In this document: positions 47,161 to 58,529 of the stretch, piece by piece
Numbering within the stretch: position 1 is the first letter of the stretch
How the letters are laid out: the number at the start of each line of letters is the position of its first letter
Source of the DNA: Megaleporinus macrocephalus
Taxonomy: Eukaryota; Chordata; Actinopteri; Characiformes; Anostomidae
Direction: 5' to 3'
DNA: 64,000 bases
NCBI GenBank assembly: GCA_021613375.1
Contig: CM038720.1
Location: 43,579,178 to 43,643,177 of the forward strand
Program-made: the position numbers and the translations under genes
Notes under the pieces: generated by a model
The model's input: the letters and a program-made list of their open reading frames with translations, nothing else
What the model was told of the DNA's origin: nothing
Databases searched by the model: none

Positions 47161-48035
47161 CACATCTCAGCTTGTACCCAGGCTTCATTAAATGAAATTA
47201 AATCTAACTTTATTTACAATGTTCATAGGAATCTATTAGAAAATGTCCTGATTTGATGGTCCCAAATTTAGTGGCCGGTTACAAATTTAAAATTCAAATC
47301 TTTATTTTGGAGGATTACATCTAACCAGATTTCACTGAGCGATTATATGAATCTATCAATACTGAAATGCAAATATCCACAAACACACCGAACAGACACT
47401 GTGACTCCACCCCGACTGTGCAGTAGCTCCCAAATCATTGGAACAGAACCATGGTGTGGGCTGTAAAATAGATGGCCTGTAAAAAGGCTGGAGCTGGACC
47501 GCAAACAGAGACAGGACTGGAAGGATGCCTACAGGATCTGGCACTGAAACAACAAGAGAAACCTGGTCACATACCTGGTGGTGGTGGTGACCACTCAGTA
47601 GTGTTAGAGGTCAGGACAGTGGATTCAGCACCAGGAGCCAGCAGTGAAGCAGCAAGAAGGTTTTCAGGGACTTCAGCTACGGAGAGCTTAGACGTGGCCT
47701 CAGGAGTGGAATCAGGAGAGGAAATGGCGTCAGGCCTGCGTGACGCATCGCCTCGTTCAACACCGCCATGTTTAACTATGAGCTGCTGATAGACACAGCA
47801 AGTTTGGCGGACGGCGGTCAGGACACAGAGACACAAATTCCAGTTCAGCGTCACTGTAACGGATACAGAAAGAAAGAGAGAACACAAAGAAGCACGAGTG
47901 CTGTAGGTGATATGAGCTTCTGTGAGACAGAAACAAAGTAAACAGCATAAAACCATCAGGCCCCCAATTATTATCTCAAATAACCAATACACCAATCAGG
48001 CAACTGATCAGTAGACAAATACATCACTTATACCA
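47161..48035. other. No gene recognised
   Basis: Two overlapping frames on opposite strands (47472-47789 plus, 47567-47995 minus) are unremarkable and resemble nothing I know. At 48003-48060 a GATCAGTAGACAAATACATC segment starts that is repeated at the far side of the satellite. Confidence 0.5.
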
Positions 48036-48039
48036 GTCC

Positions 48040-48766
48040 TGAGAGCTACACACATCACACACCTAACAAACATCACACACATTACACACATCACACACCT
48101 TACACACATCACACACCTTACACACATCACACACATTACAAACGTCACACACATTACACACATCACACACCTTATAAACGTCACACACATCACACACCTT
48201 ACACACATCACAAACATCACACACCTTACACACATCACACACATCACACACCTTACACACATCACACACCTTACACACATCACACACATTACAAACGTCA
48301 TACACATCACACACATCACGCACCTTACACACATCACACACATCACACACCTTACACACATCACACACCTTACACACATCACACACATTACAAACGTCAC
48401 ACACATTACACACATCACACACCTTACAAACGTCACACACATCACACACCTTACACACATCACACACACACATCACACACCTTACACAAATCACACACCT
48501 TACAAACGTCACACACATCACACACCTTACACACATCACACACATTACAAAAGTCACACACATTACAAACGTCACACACATTACACACATCTCACACATT
48601 ACACACATCTCACACATTACAAACGTCACACACATCACACACATCACACACCTTACACACATCACACACATTACAAAAGTCACACACATTACAAACGTCA
48701 CACACATTACAAACGTCACACACATTAAACACATCTCACACATTACAAACGTCACACACACACACA
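48040..48766. repeat. CACACAT-type satellite, left part
   Basis: Tandem variants of ACACATCACACACCTTACAC and ACACATTACAAACGTCACAC, about 10-bp subunits in higher-order order. Long frames on the minus strand (MCVMCV-type) are products of the repeat. Confidence 0.95.
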
Positions 48767-49316
48767 CACCGGACCACTCTCCGCTTAACATCAACGGCTC
48801 CTCTGTGGAGATCGTTAAGAGCACCAAGTTCCTTGGTGTCCACCTAGCGGAGAACCTCACCTGGTCCCTGAACACCAGCTCTACAGCCAAGAAAGCCCAG
48901 CAGCGTCTCTACTTCCTCCGGAAGCTGAGAAAGGCCCGTCTCACTCCACCCATCCTCACCCTCTTCTATAGGGGAACCATAGAGCGCATCCTAAGCAGCT
49001 GCATCACTGCCTGGTTTGGGACCTGCACAGCCTCTGACCGCAAGTCCCTCCAACGTATTGTGAGGACAGCTGAGAGGATCATCTGAGTCTCTCTCCCCTC
49101 CGTCTTGGACATTTACACCACCCACTGCATCCGCAAAGCAACCAGCATTGTGGATGACCCCACCCACCCTTCACACAGACTGTTCTCCCTCCTGCCATCA
49201 GGAAGAAGGTACCGCAGCGTCCGGTCCAACACGACCAGACTCTGCAACAGCTTCTTCCCCCAAAACTTCTCAACACAACTCAACGTCTGAACTGATATCT
49301 TCCTGGTACATGTACA

Positions 49317-49368
<52 letters not shown>

Positions 49369-49674
49369 ATTTACCCCAGATAAAAAAGGGAAGCATTTTT
49401 TGCACAAAGCATTGCACTAATAACTCTACTACCTCACTGGACTATATTTATTACACATTGCACAATTTGCACACTACCAGCAATTATTTATTATTCTCTG
49501 TCTGTACTGTGTTGTGTTGTGTTGTCTGTCCGCACTTGTTTGTTCGTGTTGCACTTGTGTCTGTATGCACTGTCTATGTTGCACCATAGTCCTGGAGGAA
49601 CGTTGTTTCGTTTCACTGTGTACTCTGTATGTAGTTGAAATGACAATAAAACCCACTTGACTTGACTTGACTTG
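48767..49674 (+). mobile_element. 5'-truncated LINE inserted in the satellite
   Basis: About 905 bp corresponding to the end of the LINE at 22262: it starts in the RT ([19 protein letters not shown]), passes through the C-terminus with one stop (GGA to TGA after RTAERII, near 49084), the CT run, and ends in AATAAAACCCACTTG and a (ACTTG)n tail. Satellite units resume at 49675. It retains TGACCGC, which the other copy lost. Confidence 0.9.
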
Positions 49675-51175
49675 ACACATTACAAACGTCACACACATTA
49701 CAAACGTCACACACATCACACACATCTCACACATTACACACATCATACACATCATACACATTACACACATCATACACATCACACACATCACACACATTAC
49801 AAAAGTCACACACATTACAAACGTCACACACATTACACACATCTCACACATTACAAACGTCACACACATCACACACATCTCACACATTACACACATCATA
49901 CACATTACAAACGTCACACATATCACACACGTCACACACATCTCACACATTACACACATCTCACACATCACACACATTACAAACGTCACACACATCACAC
50001 ACGTCACACACATCTCACACATTACAAACGCCACACACATCACACACATTACAAACGTCACACATATCACACACGTCACACACATCTCACACATTACACA
50101 CATCTCACACATTACAAACGTCACACACATCACACACATCTCACACATTACACACATCACACACATTACAAACGTCACACACATCACACATTACAAATGT
50201 CACACACATCACACACATTACAAACGTCACACACATTACACACATCATACACATCACACGCATCTCACACATCACACACATTACAAACGTCACACACATC
50301 ACACACATTACAAACGTCACACATATCACACACGTCACACACATCTCACACATTACACACATCTCACACATTACAAACGTCACACACATCACACACATTA
50401 CAAACGTCACACACATCACACACATCTCACACATTACACACATCACACACATTACAAACGTCACACACATCACACATTACAAATGTCACACACATCACAC
50501 ACATTACAAACGTCACACACATTACACACATCATACACATCACACGCATCTCACACATCACACACATTACAAACGTCACACACATCACACACCTTACACA
50601 CATCACACACATCTCACACATCTCACCCATTACACACGTCATACACATTACACACATCACACACCTTACACACATCACACACATCTCACACATTACACAC
50701 ATCATACACATTACACACATCACACACATCTCACACATTACACACGTCATACACATTACACACATCACACACATTACAAACGTCACACACATTGCACACA
50801 TCACACACATTACAAACGTGACACACATCACACACCTTACACACATCACACACATCTCACACATCACACACATCTCACACATCACACACATCTTACACAT
50901 CACACACATCTCACACATTACACACATCACACACATTACACACATCATACACATTACACACATCTCACACATTACAAACGTCACACACATCACACACATC
51001 TCACACATTACACACATTACACACATCAGACACATCTCACACATTACACACATCTCACACATCACACACATCTCACACATTACACACATCATACACATTA
51101 CACACATCACACACATCACACACATTACACACATCTCACACATCTCACACACACATTACACACATCACACAGATC
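49675..51175. repeat. CACACAT-type satellite, right part
   Basis: Continuation of the array at 48040, with the same units plus CATCTCACACATTACAC and CATCATACACATT variants. Open on both strands for hundreds of codons (a plus frame 49672-51405 of H/T-rich repeats) because the unit has few stop-capable codons. Not a gene. Confidence 0.95.
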
Positions 51176-51410
51176 AGCAGACAAATACATCACTTACTTA
51201 CAAATTAAATTCAGTCCTAAGAGCGACACACATCACACAGATCAGTACATCACATCATACACATTACACACGTCACAAATCATACACATTACACACATCA
51301 CACACATTACACACATCACACACATCACACAGATCAGTACATCACATCATACACATTACACACGTCACAAATCATACACATTACACACATCACACAGATC
51401 AGTAGAATCA
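51172..51410. repeat. Duplicated satellite flank
   Basis: GATCAGCAGACAAATACATC..CAGTCCTAAGAGCGACACACATC parallels GATCAGTAGACAAATACATC..CAGTCCTGAGAGCTACACACATC at 48008-48060. Another partly repeated CACAGATCAGTACATCACATC segment follows twice (51235, 51328). Confidence 0.85.
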
Positions 51411-52329
51411 CTAGAATGTAACTGTTTTGCTGAGTAACACAGTTTCAATGCAGCTTTAAGTTATAATCTAAAATCCCCCCTGTACCCTGTTCCCTGTTCC
51501 CTGTACCCTGTACCGCTCGCTGTACTTGTCTGGGTTTAACTGCATACATTCTAGACTGTACTGAGAGAGGGTGATTAGAGATATGAACACATACACACAC
51601 TCCGGGTTATAACCTGTATGTTCTACCCACTGCTGCTACCCTGCAGTGTGGGGGGCTGTCATGCCAAAAAATGGTCTCCAGTAACCACATCGGTGGTCTT
51701 CTGCGTGCTAATGTACGGAGGTCAGGGCCAGTAGTTGTTCTGCTGTAAGTACACCAGTTCAGTAGCTGGGAGATCTGATTGCTGGCAAACTTGCAAGAAG
51801 ACAAAACCCACCTCTCGGTTTGCAGCAGAAACCAGTTCCACAGGAAAGATTATATCTTAATATATACCTTTAATCAGTTCAACAACTTTAATTTATAGTC
51901 ATCCTGACATTGAACAGATCTCAGACCTCTGAGACGCAGATTTACATCCAAACACAGACAGAACGGGACCCTCAGTCCAGCTTCACACAAGTCTGATCTG
52001 AGAACATAACTTTAAACATCACTAACATTAGTGAAAATATCTGAATTTAAATAGTGATTAGGTGAGCCACAGCTTTGCTAACAGTTCCAATCTCATGAAC
52101 ACAGAGCACTAATAATCTCTGAAACAGTTCCAGTAAACACACAGCTACAGCTAAACACTCTACTGAACTCAGAGCTGGTTTATTAATTAGTACTCGATAG
52201 AAAACAAAATCCCTAAAATCATCAGCAGCAGAGTTCATAACACCTCTCAGCGGGTAGCGGAGGGACTTGTCTCTGATTTGAAACGCTCTACAGGTCTGCA
52301 GGCAGAGATCGGACTGAGGAGGCGGACTG
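51411..52329. other. No gene recognised
   Basis: Unique-looking DNA between the satellite and the COA4 promoter. Short minus frames (51607-51804, 52047-52337) have no known motif. A short CCCTGTA/T repeat is at 51479-51515. Confidence 0.5.
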
Positions 52330-52530
52330 AGGTCCAATGCTGCTCGCGCTGCTGATAAAAGCTACAACACCGCCCTCTAGTGTCTCCGCGCCGCTACCGC
52401 AGCCTCGCGGCCACCGAACTTCCTGTTCGCCCGTGAAAGTCTTCCCCGCGCGCGAGCGGAAGCGCTTCCTGTAAGTACAGACTGTTTATATGTGCACTGT
52501 TTCTGCGCGCGCTGCTTTTGTAGCTGTTCA
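52330..52530 (+). promoter_or_regulatory. CpG-rich COA4 promoter and inferred exon 1
   Basis: The only strongly CpG-rich segment in the window (CCGCGCGCGAGCGGAAGCG and neighbours), in AT-rich surroundings. Three ETS-type motifs are visible (AACTTCCTG, GCGGAAGCG, GCTTCCTG). A consensus splice donor CCT|GTAAGT is at 52471. This fits a housekeeping promoter with a short non-coding first exon; a second GTAAGT is at 52594-52599. Confidence 0.6.
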
Positions 52531-52618
52531 GGTTAAAGTTCTGTTTTAGTGTTTTTATCCGAGTTTAATTCGGGAATTTAAAGACTTCTCTCCGTAAGTA
52601 CCAGCAGAAACAGCGACC

Positions 52619-52619
52619 C

Positions 52620-52675
<56 letters not shown>
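52619..52675. repeat. (ATT)n microsatellite
   Basis: About 18 uninterrupted ATT units, in the inferred COA4 intron. Confidence 0.95.
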
Positions 52676-52678
<3 letters not shown>

Positions 52679-53419
52679 AAAATATATACACTGTTGATCT
52701 TTATATCAGTTCAATAATAACCGCACGAAACAGCTCTAATATTATTAATCAGATCAGAGTTTAAAGAACATAGAATTCAGTTATTACTCCAGACTCACTC
52801 CAGACTCACTCCAGAAGCAGTTGCTGTTTATACGGTCAGTCTGATTTTTACCACTCGTAGTCATGGTGACGCTTTGATGTCTGTGTGTGTCTGTGCAGCG
52901 CGCGTGACGACAAAATGCTTAATAAGCATAAATGATTCAAATATATGTTCGATGTCTCCCCACCCAGTCTGATCAGCTGACCTTTGGACCCCTTACGGAG
53001 TAGAACACTGCACAGTCTGATAATTACTGTCAGGTGAACGTTGAAAGGGGAGCTCCACCAAAATTTTCAGCAGATCGTTCCAGGCGGTTCGGTGTGAAGA
53101 GCTCTGACAGGGGGGACAGTGGTGGGGACAGTGATCAGACGTTTTGTCTACAATGTATTTCAGTCCATTTATATTTGTCCATTTATGGCGGAGGGACACA
53201 GTGGGGACACGTGAGTGGAATATTGTACAAAGGAAGAGTGATTAGAATCACTTCACTGTAAGTCTGAGTCTGTTAGTTTGTCAGTAAATGAACAAATCAC
53301 GCCAGAGTGACCGTTTACATCACTGAATTATACAGAATTTTAAAATGGGTGGAATTCCCCTTCACCCCCTGTATACATATGGACTGTGTAAATCTTATGT
53401 TTGTCTCACCTGAGCCAGA

Positions 53420-53671
53420 ATGACATCTCCTTCACCTTCGGCGCACGAGCGCGGCAGGCCGGAGGACGAGAGTGACCCGGTGGAGCGGATGATCTCGCGG
53501 ACCGGCTGCGCTGAGCTGCACTACGCTCTGCAGGACTGCATGGCGGAGCAGCAGGACTGGAGGAGGTGCCAGACGCAGGTTCAGAACTTTAAAGACTGTA
53601 TGAATTCCTTCCAGACCCGGAGAGAACAGCAGCTAAAGCAGAGTCTCCAGCCTGAAGAGCAGCGTCTCTGA
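53420..53671 (+). CDS. coa4: Cytochrome c oxidase assembly factor 4 homolog
   Basis: 83-residue protein with a twin CX9C motif: Cys30, Cys40, Cys50 and Cys60, each pair with nine residues between, as in the CHCH family. Wording matches vertebrate COA4 (MISRTGCAELHYALQDCM, CQTQVQNFKDCM). It acts in the mitochondrial intermembrane space, imported by oxidative folding, and helps assemble complex IV. Single coding exon. The start at 53420 follows a plausible acceptor (GAGCCAG|A). It is on the opposite strand from the ORs and separates two OR subfamilies. No sign of damage. Confidence 0.93.
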   Translation: MTSPSPSAHERGRPEDESDPVERMISRTGCAELHYALQDCMAEQQDWRRCQTQVQNFKDCMNSFQTRREQQLKQSLQPEEQRL

Positions 53672-53735
53672 TTAGGACAAGCCTTGCACGCGGGACGCGT
53701 TAATTATAAGATTAATAAGTTTTAATAAGTCAATT

Positions 53736-53741
53736 AATAAA
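53736..53741 (+). terminator. COA4 polyadenylation signal
   Basis: AATAAA 65 bp after the stop codon; a second weaker ATTAAA is at 53751. Confidence 0.6.
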
Positions 53742-54239
53742 CGGTGGAAAATTAAACATTCAGATTATTTTGTGTTCTCGAAATAACTAGAGTCGGAACA
53801 GCGGCGAGGAGGCCCCGATAGTGGGCTTCTCCTACCAGCGCTGCTGCCGGTGAAGGGGCAGCTGGCTCTCCTCCTGCTATAGACACCAGTGGCAGTGTCA
53901 GTGATAACGATATCACAGCTGACAGCAACAATCTTACCATGCACACCAAACACACAGCCATTAATACCAGTACAACCAGCACCAGCTCTCACAGGAAAGA
54001 TAAAAACAAAACTGATAATCTGTGAGAGAGGATGGAGAGCCAGCTCCTCCACAGCATGTAGACACGGTAGACAGCATGGCCGTATGGGTGAACTGGAAGA
54101 GGCTGAGCTAGACTTTGAGGATGAGGGCGCTCTGTCAGACTGTTCAGGACTGTCTGAGATACCAGCCAGTCTGCCCAGCCAGTCAGGACTGTCCACACAG
54201 GCAGCCTGGAACATCTGCTGGACTGTCTGGGGATGCACA

Positions 54240-54790
54240 TGATGTATATCCAATATCAGAAATGAAAAGGAACGTGTCTTTAGACAGTTTCTTCTCTGAC
54301 TCACAAAAGTTTGTTAGATCAGTGCAGAGCTGCAGGAGGGCTTGTCTGTTGCTGTGAATCAGAATTATATCGGGGGAGGTTAGTGATGTTTTTTGGGTAT
54401 TAATGTCCGAATATATAATTGTTATGGTTTTCTGTGTTGAGGTCAGCCAGAGATCCTGTGCGTGCATTCAGGTCCCCACAGATCAGCACACGTCCCCGGG
54501 GCCTGGAAGCTGCTGATCTGATCTTGTAGACTCGAAAAGACTTTATTGGGACTATAAATTTAGAATCTAGCTCGTTTAATACCGGGGGGTTTAACAGAGG
54601 GGATGATCTGTATAGTTTACGGGACAGGGAGTGATGGAGTGATGGATGTACAGCAGGATTGTAGGATTATAATGTCGATGTTGTTTGTGTTATTTGTGAA
54701 TTCAGTGTTTTTTCTTTTGAACCCAATCAGAGACGAGTGTACGTCCTGAATGCTGAGACGGATTGGAGTTTCAGTTTGAACGATGTTCAC
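54240..54790 (-). pseudogene. LINE endonuclease relic
   Basis: Minus-strand reading gives NNIDIIILQ near 54680, then VLICGDLNARTG at about 54455-54490 with ADLNTEN following, and ALLQLCTDL further on. This is the order of an AP endonuclease domain of a non-LTR element. Stops break it. 53760-54240 may be a continuation but is not recognised. Confidence 0.55.
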
Positions 54791-55682
54791 AGCGAGAACA
54801 AAAAAATATATTTTTGAAAAGAGAAGACAAACCTATAATCCTATAAACCTATAAACTCACATAGGGAAGCTGATATGAACACATATTGATAAACCAACCA
54901 TAGCAACTAGCATAGCAATGTTTTAATAGATATTTTATTCTCTCTCTCATTCTCTTTCTCTCTCTCTCACGCCATTCCTTTTTAATAAATAACTAGTAAT
55001 TAGTTTTTATTTATTGTCTGCTCTTGATGTCCTGTGTTTCTGTTAGGGATTGTGGACGCAGTGTTCAGCCGGGTAGCAGTTAGCAGCGTGTTATCCTGAG
55101 CTAAAATTAAAGAATAATAGTAATAAATTAATAATAAAAGCCTAACACAAGACAAAAACACAGGTTTTCTTTTTAACCACCGTGTAAAAAATAGAACAGA
55201 GTGTTTTGGTATCTGGACTGAGAAACGTCCACCAACCAAACATTACTGTTTAAAAAATATGTATTTACACATACAACTGTCACACAGAGGTGTTTGATCT
55301 GCATCCCTGAAAAAAATGGTTTAACAAATGAAAAGTCTTGATATGTCATATATGTAATTTATAGTTATTTTACTGGTAGGAGAGAAAAGTGTTGAATAAT
55401 CCTGATAATCTTTCTTTCTGATTAAATTCTAATATAAATATGTGAATGTTATAATGATGTAGATGTAATACTGTGTTTTGAACATTTACATTACAGATTT
55501 ATAAACGTTACGATTAAGATTAATTATTAAAAACAGTCTAATATAATAGACAGCAAAATCAAAAACATGCCTGCATTAACATTCAGTCCTGCCAAAAGTA
55601 TATAGACTGTATCAGACTACACTGGACAATACATTTTAATATCAGGAACAGTAATAAATACAGAATTACTTCTGTTCCTGCG
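54791..55682. other. AT-rich DNA, no gene recognised
   Basis: Short TCTCTC run at 54936-54970; the part nearest 55683 is the OR7 3' flank. Confidence 0.5.
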
Positions 55683-56693
55683 TCAGGTCCTCACAGTCTT
55701 CTCTGCAGCTCTGTCTACTGTAGATTTCACCTGGAATCGTTTGTGGAGAACTTTAATAGACTGTAGGACCTCCTCTGTCTTCAGAGTGTATATGATGGGG
55801 TTTAGCATGGGTGGAATGGTTTGTGTTAGAGCAGTATTGATTATTCTGATGTTTGTACTTATAGGTGTTGTAAGAGCTGCAGTGTAAATGCCGATAATCG
55901 GTAGATAGAACAGAGCCACTAATATGACGTGGGAGGTGCAGGTTTTCATAGCTTTGATTTGGTCAGCACCATGTGAGATCTTCTGCAATGCAAAACCAAT
56001 AGAGACGTACGAGAGCGCTATCAGGAACAGTGGGACGTAAAGCAGTGCAGCCATACAGACATATCCCATTACAGAATTTATAGAGTTATCATTACAGGCC
56101 AGTCTATAGACAGGAGCGTGATCACAGAAGTAGCTGTTAACTGTAGTAGATCTACAGAAGGACAGTCTGGTGATCAGAGCTACGAGCAGAGCATTGATAC
56201 CCACAGATAGAATCCACATAACACAGATGATTAAGGTCATTGCTGTTTTGGTGACAATGGCGTGATACCTAAGGGGAAAACATATAGCGATTAGCCGGTC
56301 ATACGCCATAGCGAGCAGAGTAAGAGACTGCAGGGTCATAAAGACATACACAAAGAACATGTTCACCAGACAGTTTTCATAAGATATGTACTGATTATCA
56401 AACAGAAACATGTCCAGGAGCTTCGGGATGAGAGCAGAACTTCCAAACAGATCAGACAAGGCCAAGTTGAAGACGGCGATGTACTTAGCAGTGTGTAGAG
56501 TACGTGCCAGGTATATAGTACCCATTATAAAGAGATTTCCCAGAACAGTCACTGCATACACAACACAGAGAAACACATAGTAGTACTTCGCATGGGGGAT
56601 GTTGTTAAGTCCAGTGATGTAAAAGCTGGACGGACGAATAAATGTAGCATTTGTTGATGATACTGACTGAGTGAAAGTAGAGTTGGAGGCCAT
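55683..56693 (-). CDS. Odorant receptor OR7 (intact, second subfamily)
   Basis: 336 residues. Start MASNSTFTQ is shared with OR8; two glycosylation sites NST and NAT. SSFYITGLNNIPHAKYYY, LHTAKYIAVFNLALSDLFG, ENCLVNMFF with the loop-1 Cys, MAYDRLIAIC after TM3, SFCRST..YFCDHA..LACNDNS, IKAMKTCTSHV and NPIIYTLKTEEV are in order. It differs from OR1-OR6 across the protein but shares one 79-bp stretch without change. Ligand unknown. Protein differs from OR8 at six positions. Confidence 0.95.
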   Translation of the reverse strand: MASNSTFTQSVSSTNATFIRPSSFYITGLNNIPHAKYYYVFLCVVYAVTVLGNLFIMGTIYLARTLHTAKYIAVFNLALSDLFGSSALIPKLLDMFLFDNQYISYENCLVNMFFVYVFMTLQSLTLLAMAYDRLIAICFPLRYHAIVTKTAMTLIICVMWILSVGINALLVALITRLSFCRSTTVNSYFCDHAPVYRLACNDNSINSVMGYVCMAALLYVPLFLIALSYVSIGFALQKISHGADQIKAMKTCTSHVILVALFYLPIIGIYTAALTTPISTNIRIINTALTQTIPPMLNPIIYTLKTEEVLQSIKVLHKRFQVKSTVDRAAEKTVRT

Positions 56694-56949
56694 CTAGCTT
56701 CAAAACACCTGTAAGAAGAAATGTTTGAAATAAAATAATAAAAAAACAAATTTTTAACTGGCCCGCATAATGTTAACTTTTTGTTGTAATACAAAGAATT
56801 AATGAATATAGTCAATGTGGAGCAATAATATTCAGGAATATAATAAACATAAATGTAATAATATTTTATCCTTTAATATATAAATGAAAGTGTTTATGGG
56901 TAATGAGATCACTATCGCTAGTGTATCTTTTACTCTATTGACACTGTAC

Positions 56950-57034
56950 CTGCTGCTGTTGACGAAGAATGCCCCCATAACAGTGAAGGATACTTATATT
57001 TGTGTTTGGTCTCTGGTGATGTCATTCCCTGCAG
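56950..57034 (-). promoter_or_regulatory. OR7 inferred promoter and exon 1
   Basis: TATAAGTA at 56991-56998, donor CAG|GTACAG at 56948-56949, acceptor TTACAG at 56709-56711, intron 241 bp. GGTGATGTC at 57015-57023 followed by ATTCCCTGCAG. Confidence 0.6.
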
Positions 57035-57039
57035 CGCTG

Positions 57040-58305
57040 CTCCTGAGTTCAACTCTAAACAAACAGATAAGACGAGTAGATCTACACAAGATTGATTACG
57101 CTGTCAGTCTGACCATTATCAGGAATTTAATCTAAATTTAATTTAAATTTAATTTCCTGTAGAAGCATTCAGAACATACTCTACAGTGTATTTAAGTGTG
57201 TTAAGAGAAAGTTCTCCACCAAACTTAGAGGCATCCGTTCTGGAAGCTACTGGGTAAACCATACTTCAGTAGAGTTCTAGGTATCAGATAAGACAAGTAA
57301 AGCTTCACATCACAACAAAAACAATGACTCATGATGCTGTGAATTCTTCATTTATGAGTGTACTGGTTTATAATGTTGCTCCTGGAGTTCCTGTCTGCCA
57401 GGCATATTTTGGTGTTACAGCTTCTCCTAAAACATCCTCCAACTTCTCTTTAGAGGGTGTTACAGCATAAAAAATATATAAAAAAAAAAAACAGTGGGTG
57501 GGTTGACAGCTGCAGTGATGGACTGGTCAGTTTTCACCACCTTCTGCAGAGCTTTCCGTTGTACAGCAGTGGAGCTTCCACACCAGACTGTGATGGAGCT
57601 GGTCAGGATGGTCAGATGTGACAGTTTGGCTTTCCTCCTGAGAACATGGATGAGTTTTTGGACCTTTTTGACGAGGCCTGTTTAAGTATGTTAGTCTGGA
57701 GATTAAAACCTTCTTGACCAGCATGTAGAGCACCTCTGGAAGAGATGTTAGCAGAGATGTTCTGTCATTAGAAGTCTTCTTCTTTGTTTATGTTTCTCTA
57801 TTAAATTATGAATGCGTTACTGCTCAGTCTATTTCTTTATAATATTTAAAATCTCACATCAAAACAGTACCCCGAACATCAAGTGCATATTCCTTCACTT
57901 GCTTCAGGCTGGAGATACAGAACATTCACCTTCAGCCTGTAATAAGAAACGCAGCTGAAATAGATGTTCTAAAATCGATCTTCAGAGGAAGTAACTGACG
58001 TGTAGGCCTCGTGTTTAAATGCACCTGCTGGATAGGTCCTGATTCTGTACATTATGTTTGTTTTGCTGTTTTCTAATGTCTGATCTTGCATTTGCATGTT
58101 GGTCAGTCTTTTTTTATTGGAATATAAATGAATGACTGAAGTTTAAGGATGAGGTGTTTTCTGATTTTGTTATCAGTTTTTTAGAAATTGATATAATTGT
58201 ACTGCACAGGTTTTAACAACTACTGTATAATTGTAATAAACACCAACATATAAACTGATAAAACCAAAGACAAAATTCTGTTTGTTGGACCAGATGGGCG
58301 GCTCC
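57040..58305. other. OR7 upstream flank, no gene
   Basis: No recognisable gene; some short stretches resemble the region upstream of OR8 (CTGGAAGCTACTGG at 57239, compare 62957). Short frames on both strands (57494-57733) are unremarkable. Confidence 0.5.
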
Positions 58306-58309
58306 GTTT

Positions 58310-58525
58310 TAAAAAAAGAAACAACTGAAAATCCCATGATTATCTTTCTCCTGAGGCCAATTAACTTCTGCACAGCATTTTCTACTGTAGCTTTGTTTGT
58401 AGAGAACTGCAAGGCCTCTGTTGTTGGTGTATGTATGCTGGGCTGGATTAGTTTGTGTCAAAACAGTATTGATAAATCTGTTATTTGTAGTTATAGACGT
58501 GTTGGCCTGCAGGGTGACACTCTAA
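58310..58525 (-). pseudogene. Odorant receptor relic, C-terminal part only
   Basis: Sequence on either side of TCTACTGTAG (58381) aligns with the 3' end of OR8: TTTGTAGAGAACT, GCTGGATTAGTTTGTGT, ACAGTATTGAT and TTTGTAGTTATAG correspond to its TM7 and third-loop coding region. Its 3' flank (CCCATGATTATCTTTCTCCT..GAGGCCAATT) also matches that of OR8. It has deletions and no start, so it is a deep-decayed third member of the OR7/OR8 subfamily. Confidence 0.72.
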
Positions 58526-58529
58526 TTTA

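Noticed and set aside
47472..47995. Opposed frames of 105 and 142 codons as a gene
   Set aside because: No recognisable domain, no splice or promoter context, and overlap on opposite strands.
49672..51405. Long plus-strand frame of 577 codons and minus frames of 150-275 codons across the satellite
   Set aside because: Composed wholly of tandem CACACAT-type units and open on both strands; no start context or domain.
53765..54304. 179-codon minus frame after COA4 as a gene
   Set aside because: No recognised domain; it runs into a LINE endonuclease relic and is probably repeat sequence.
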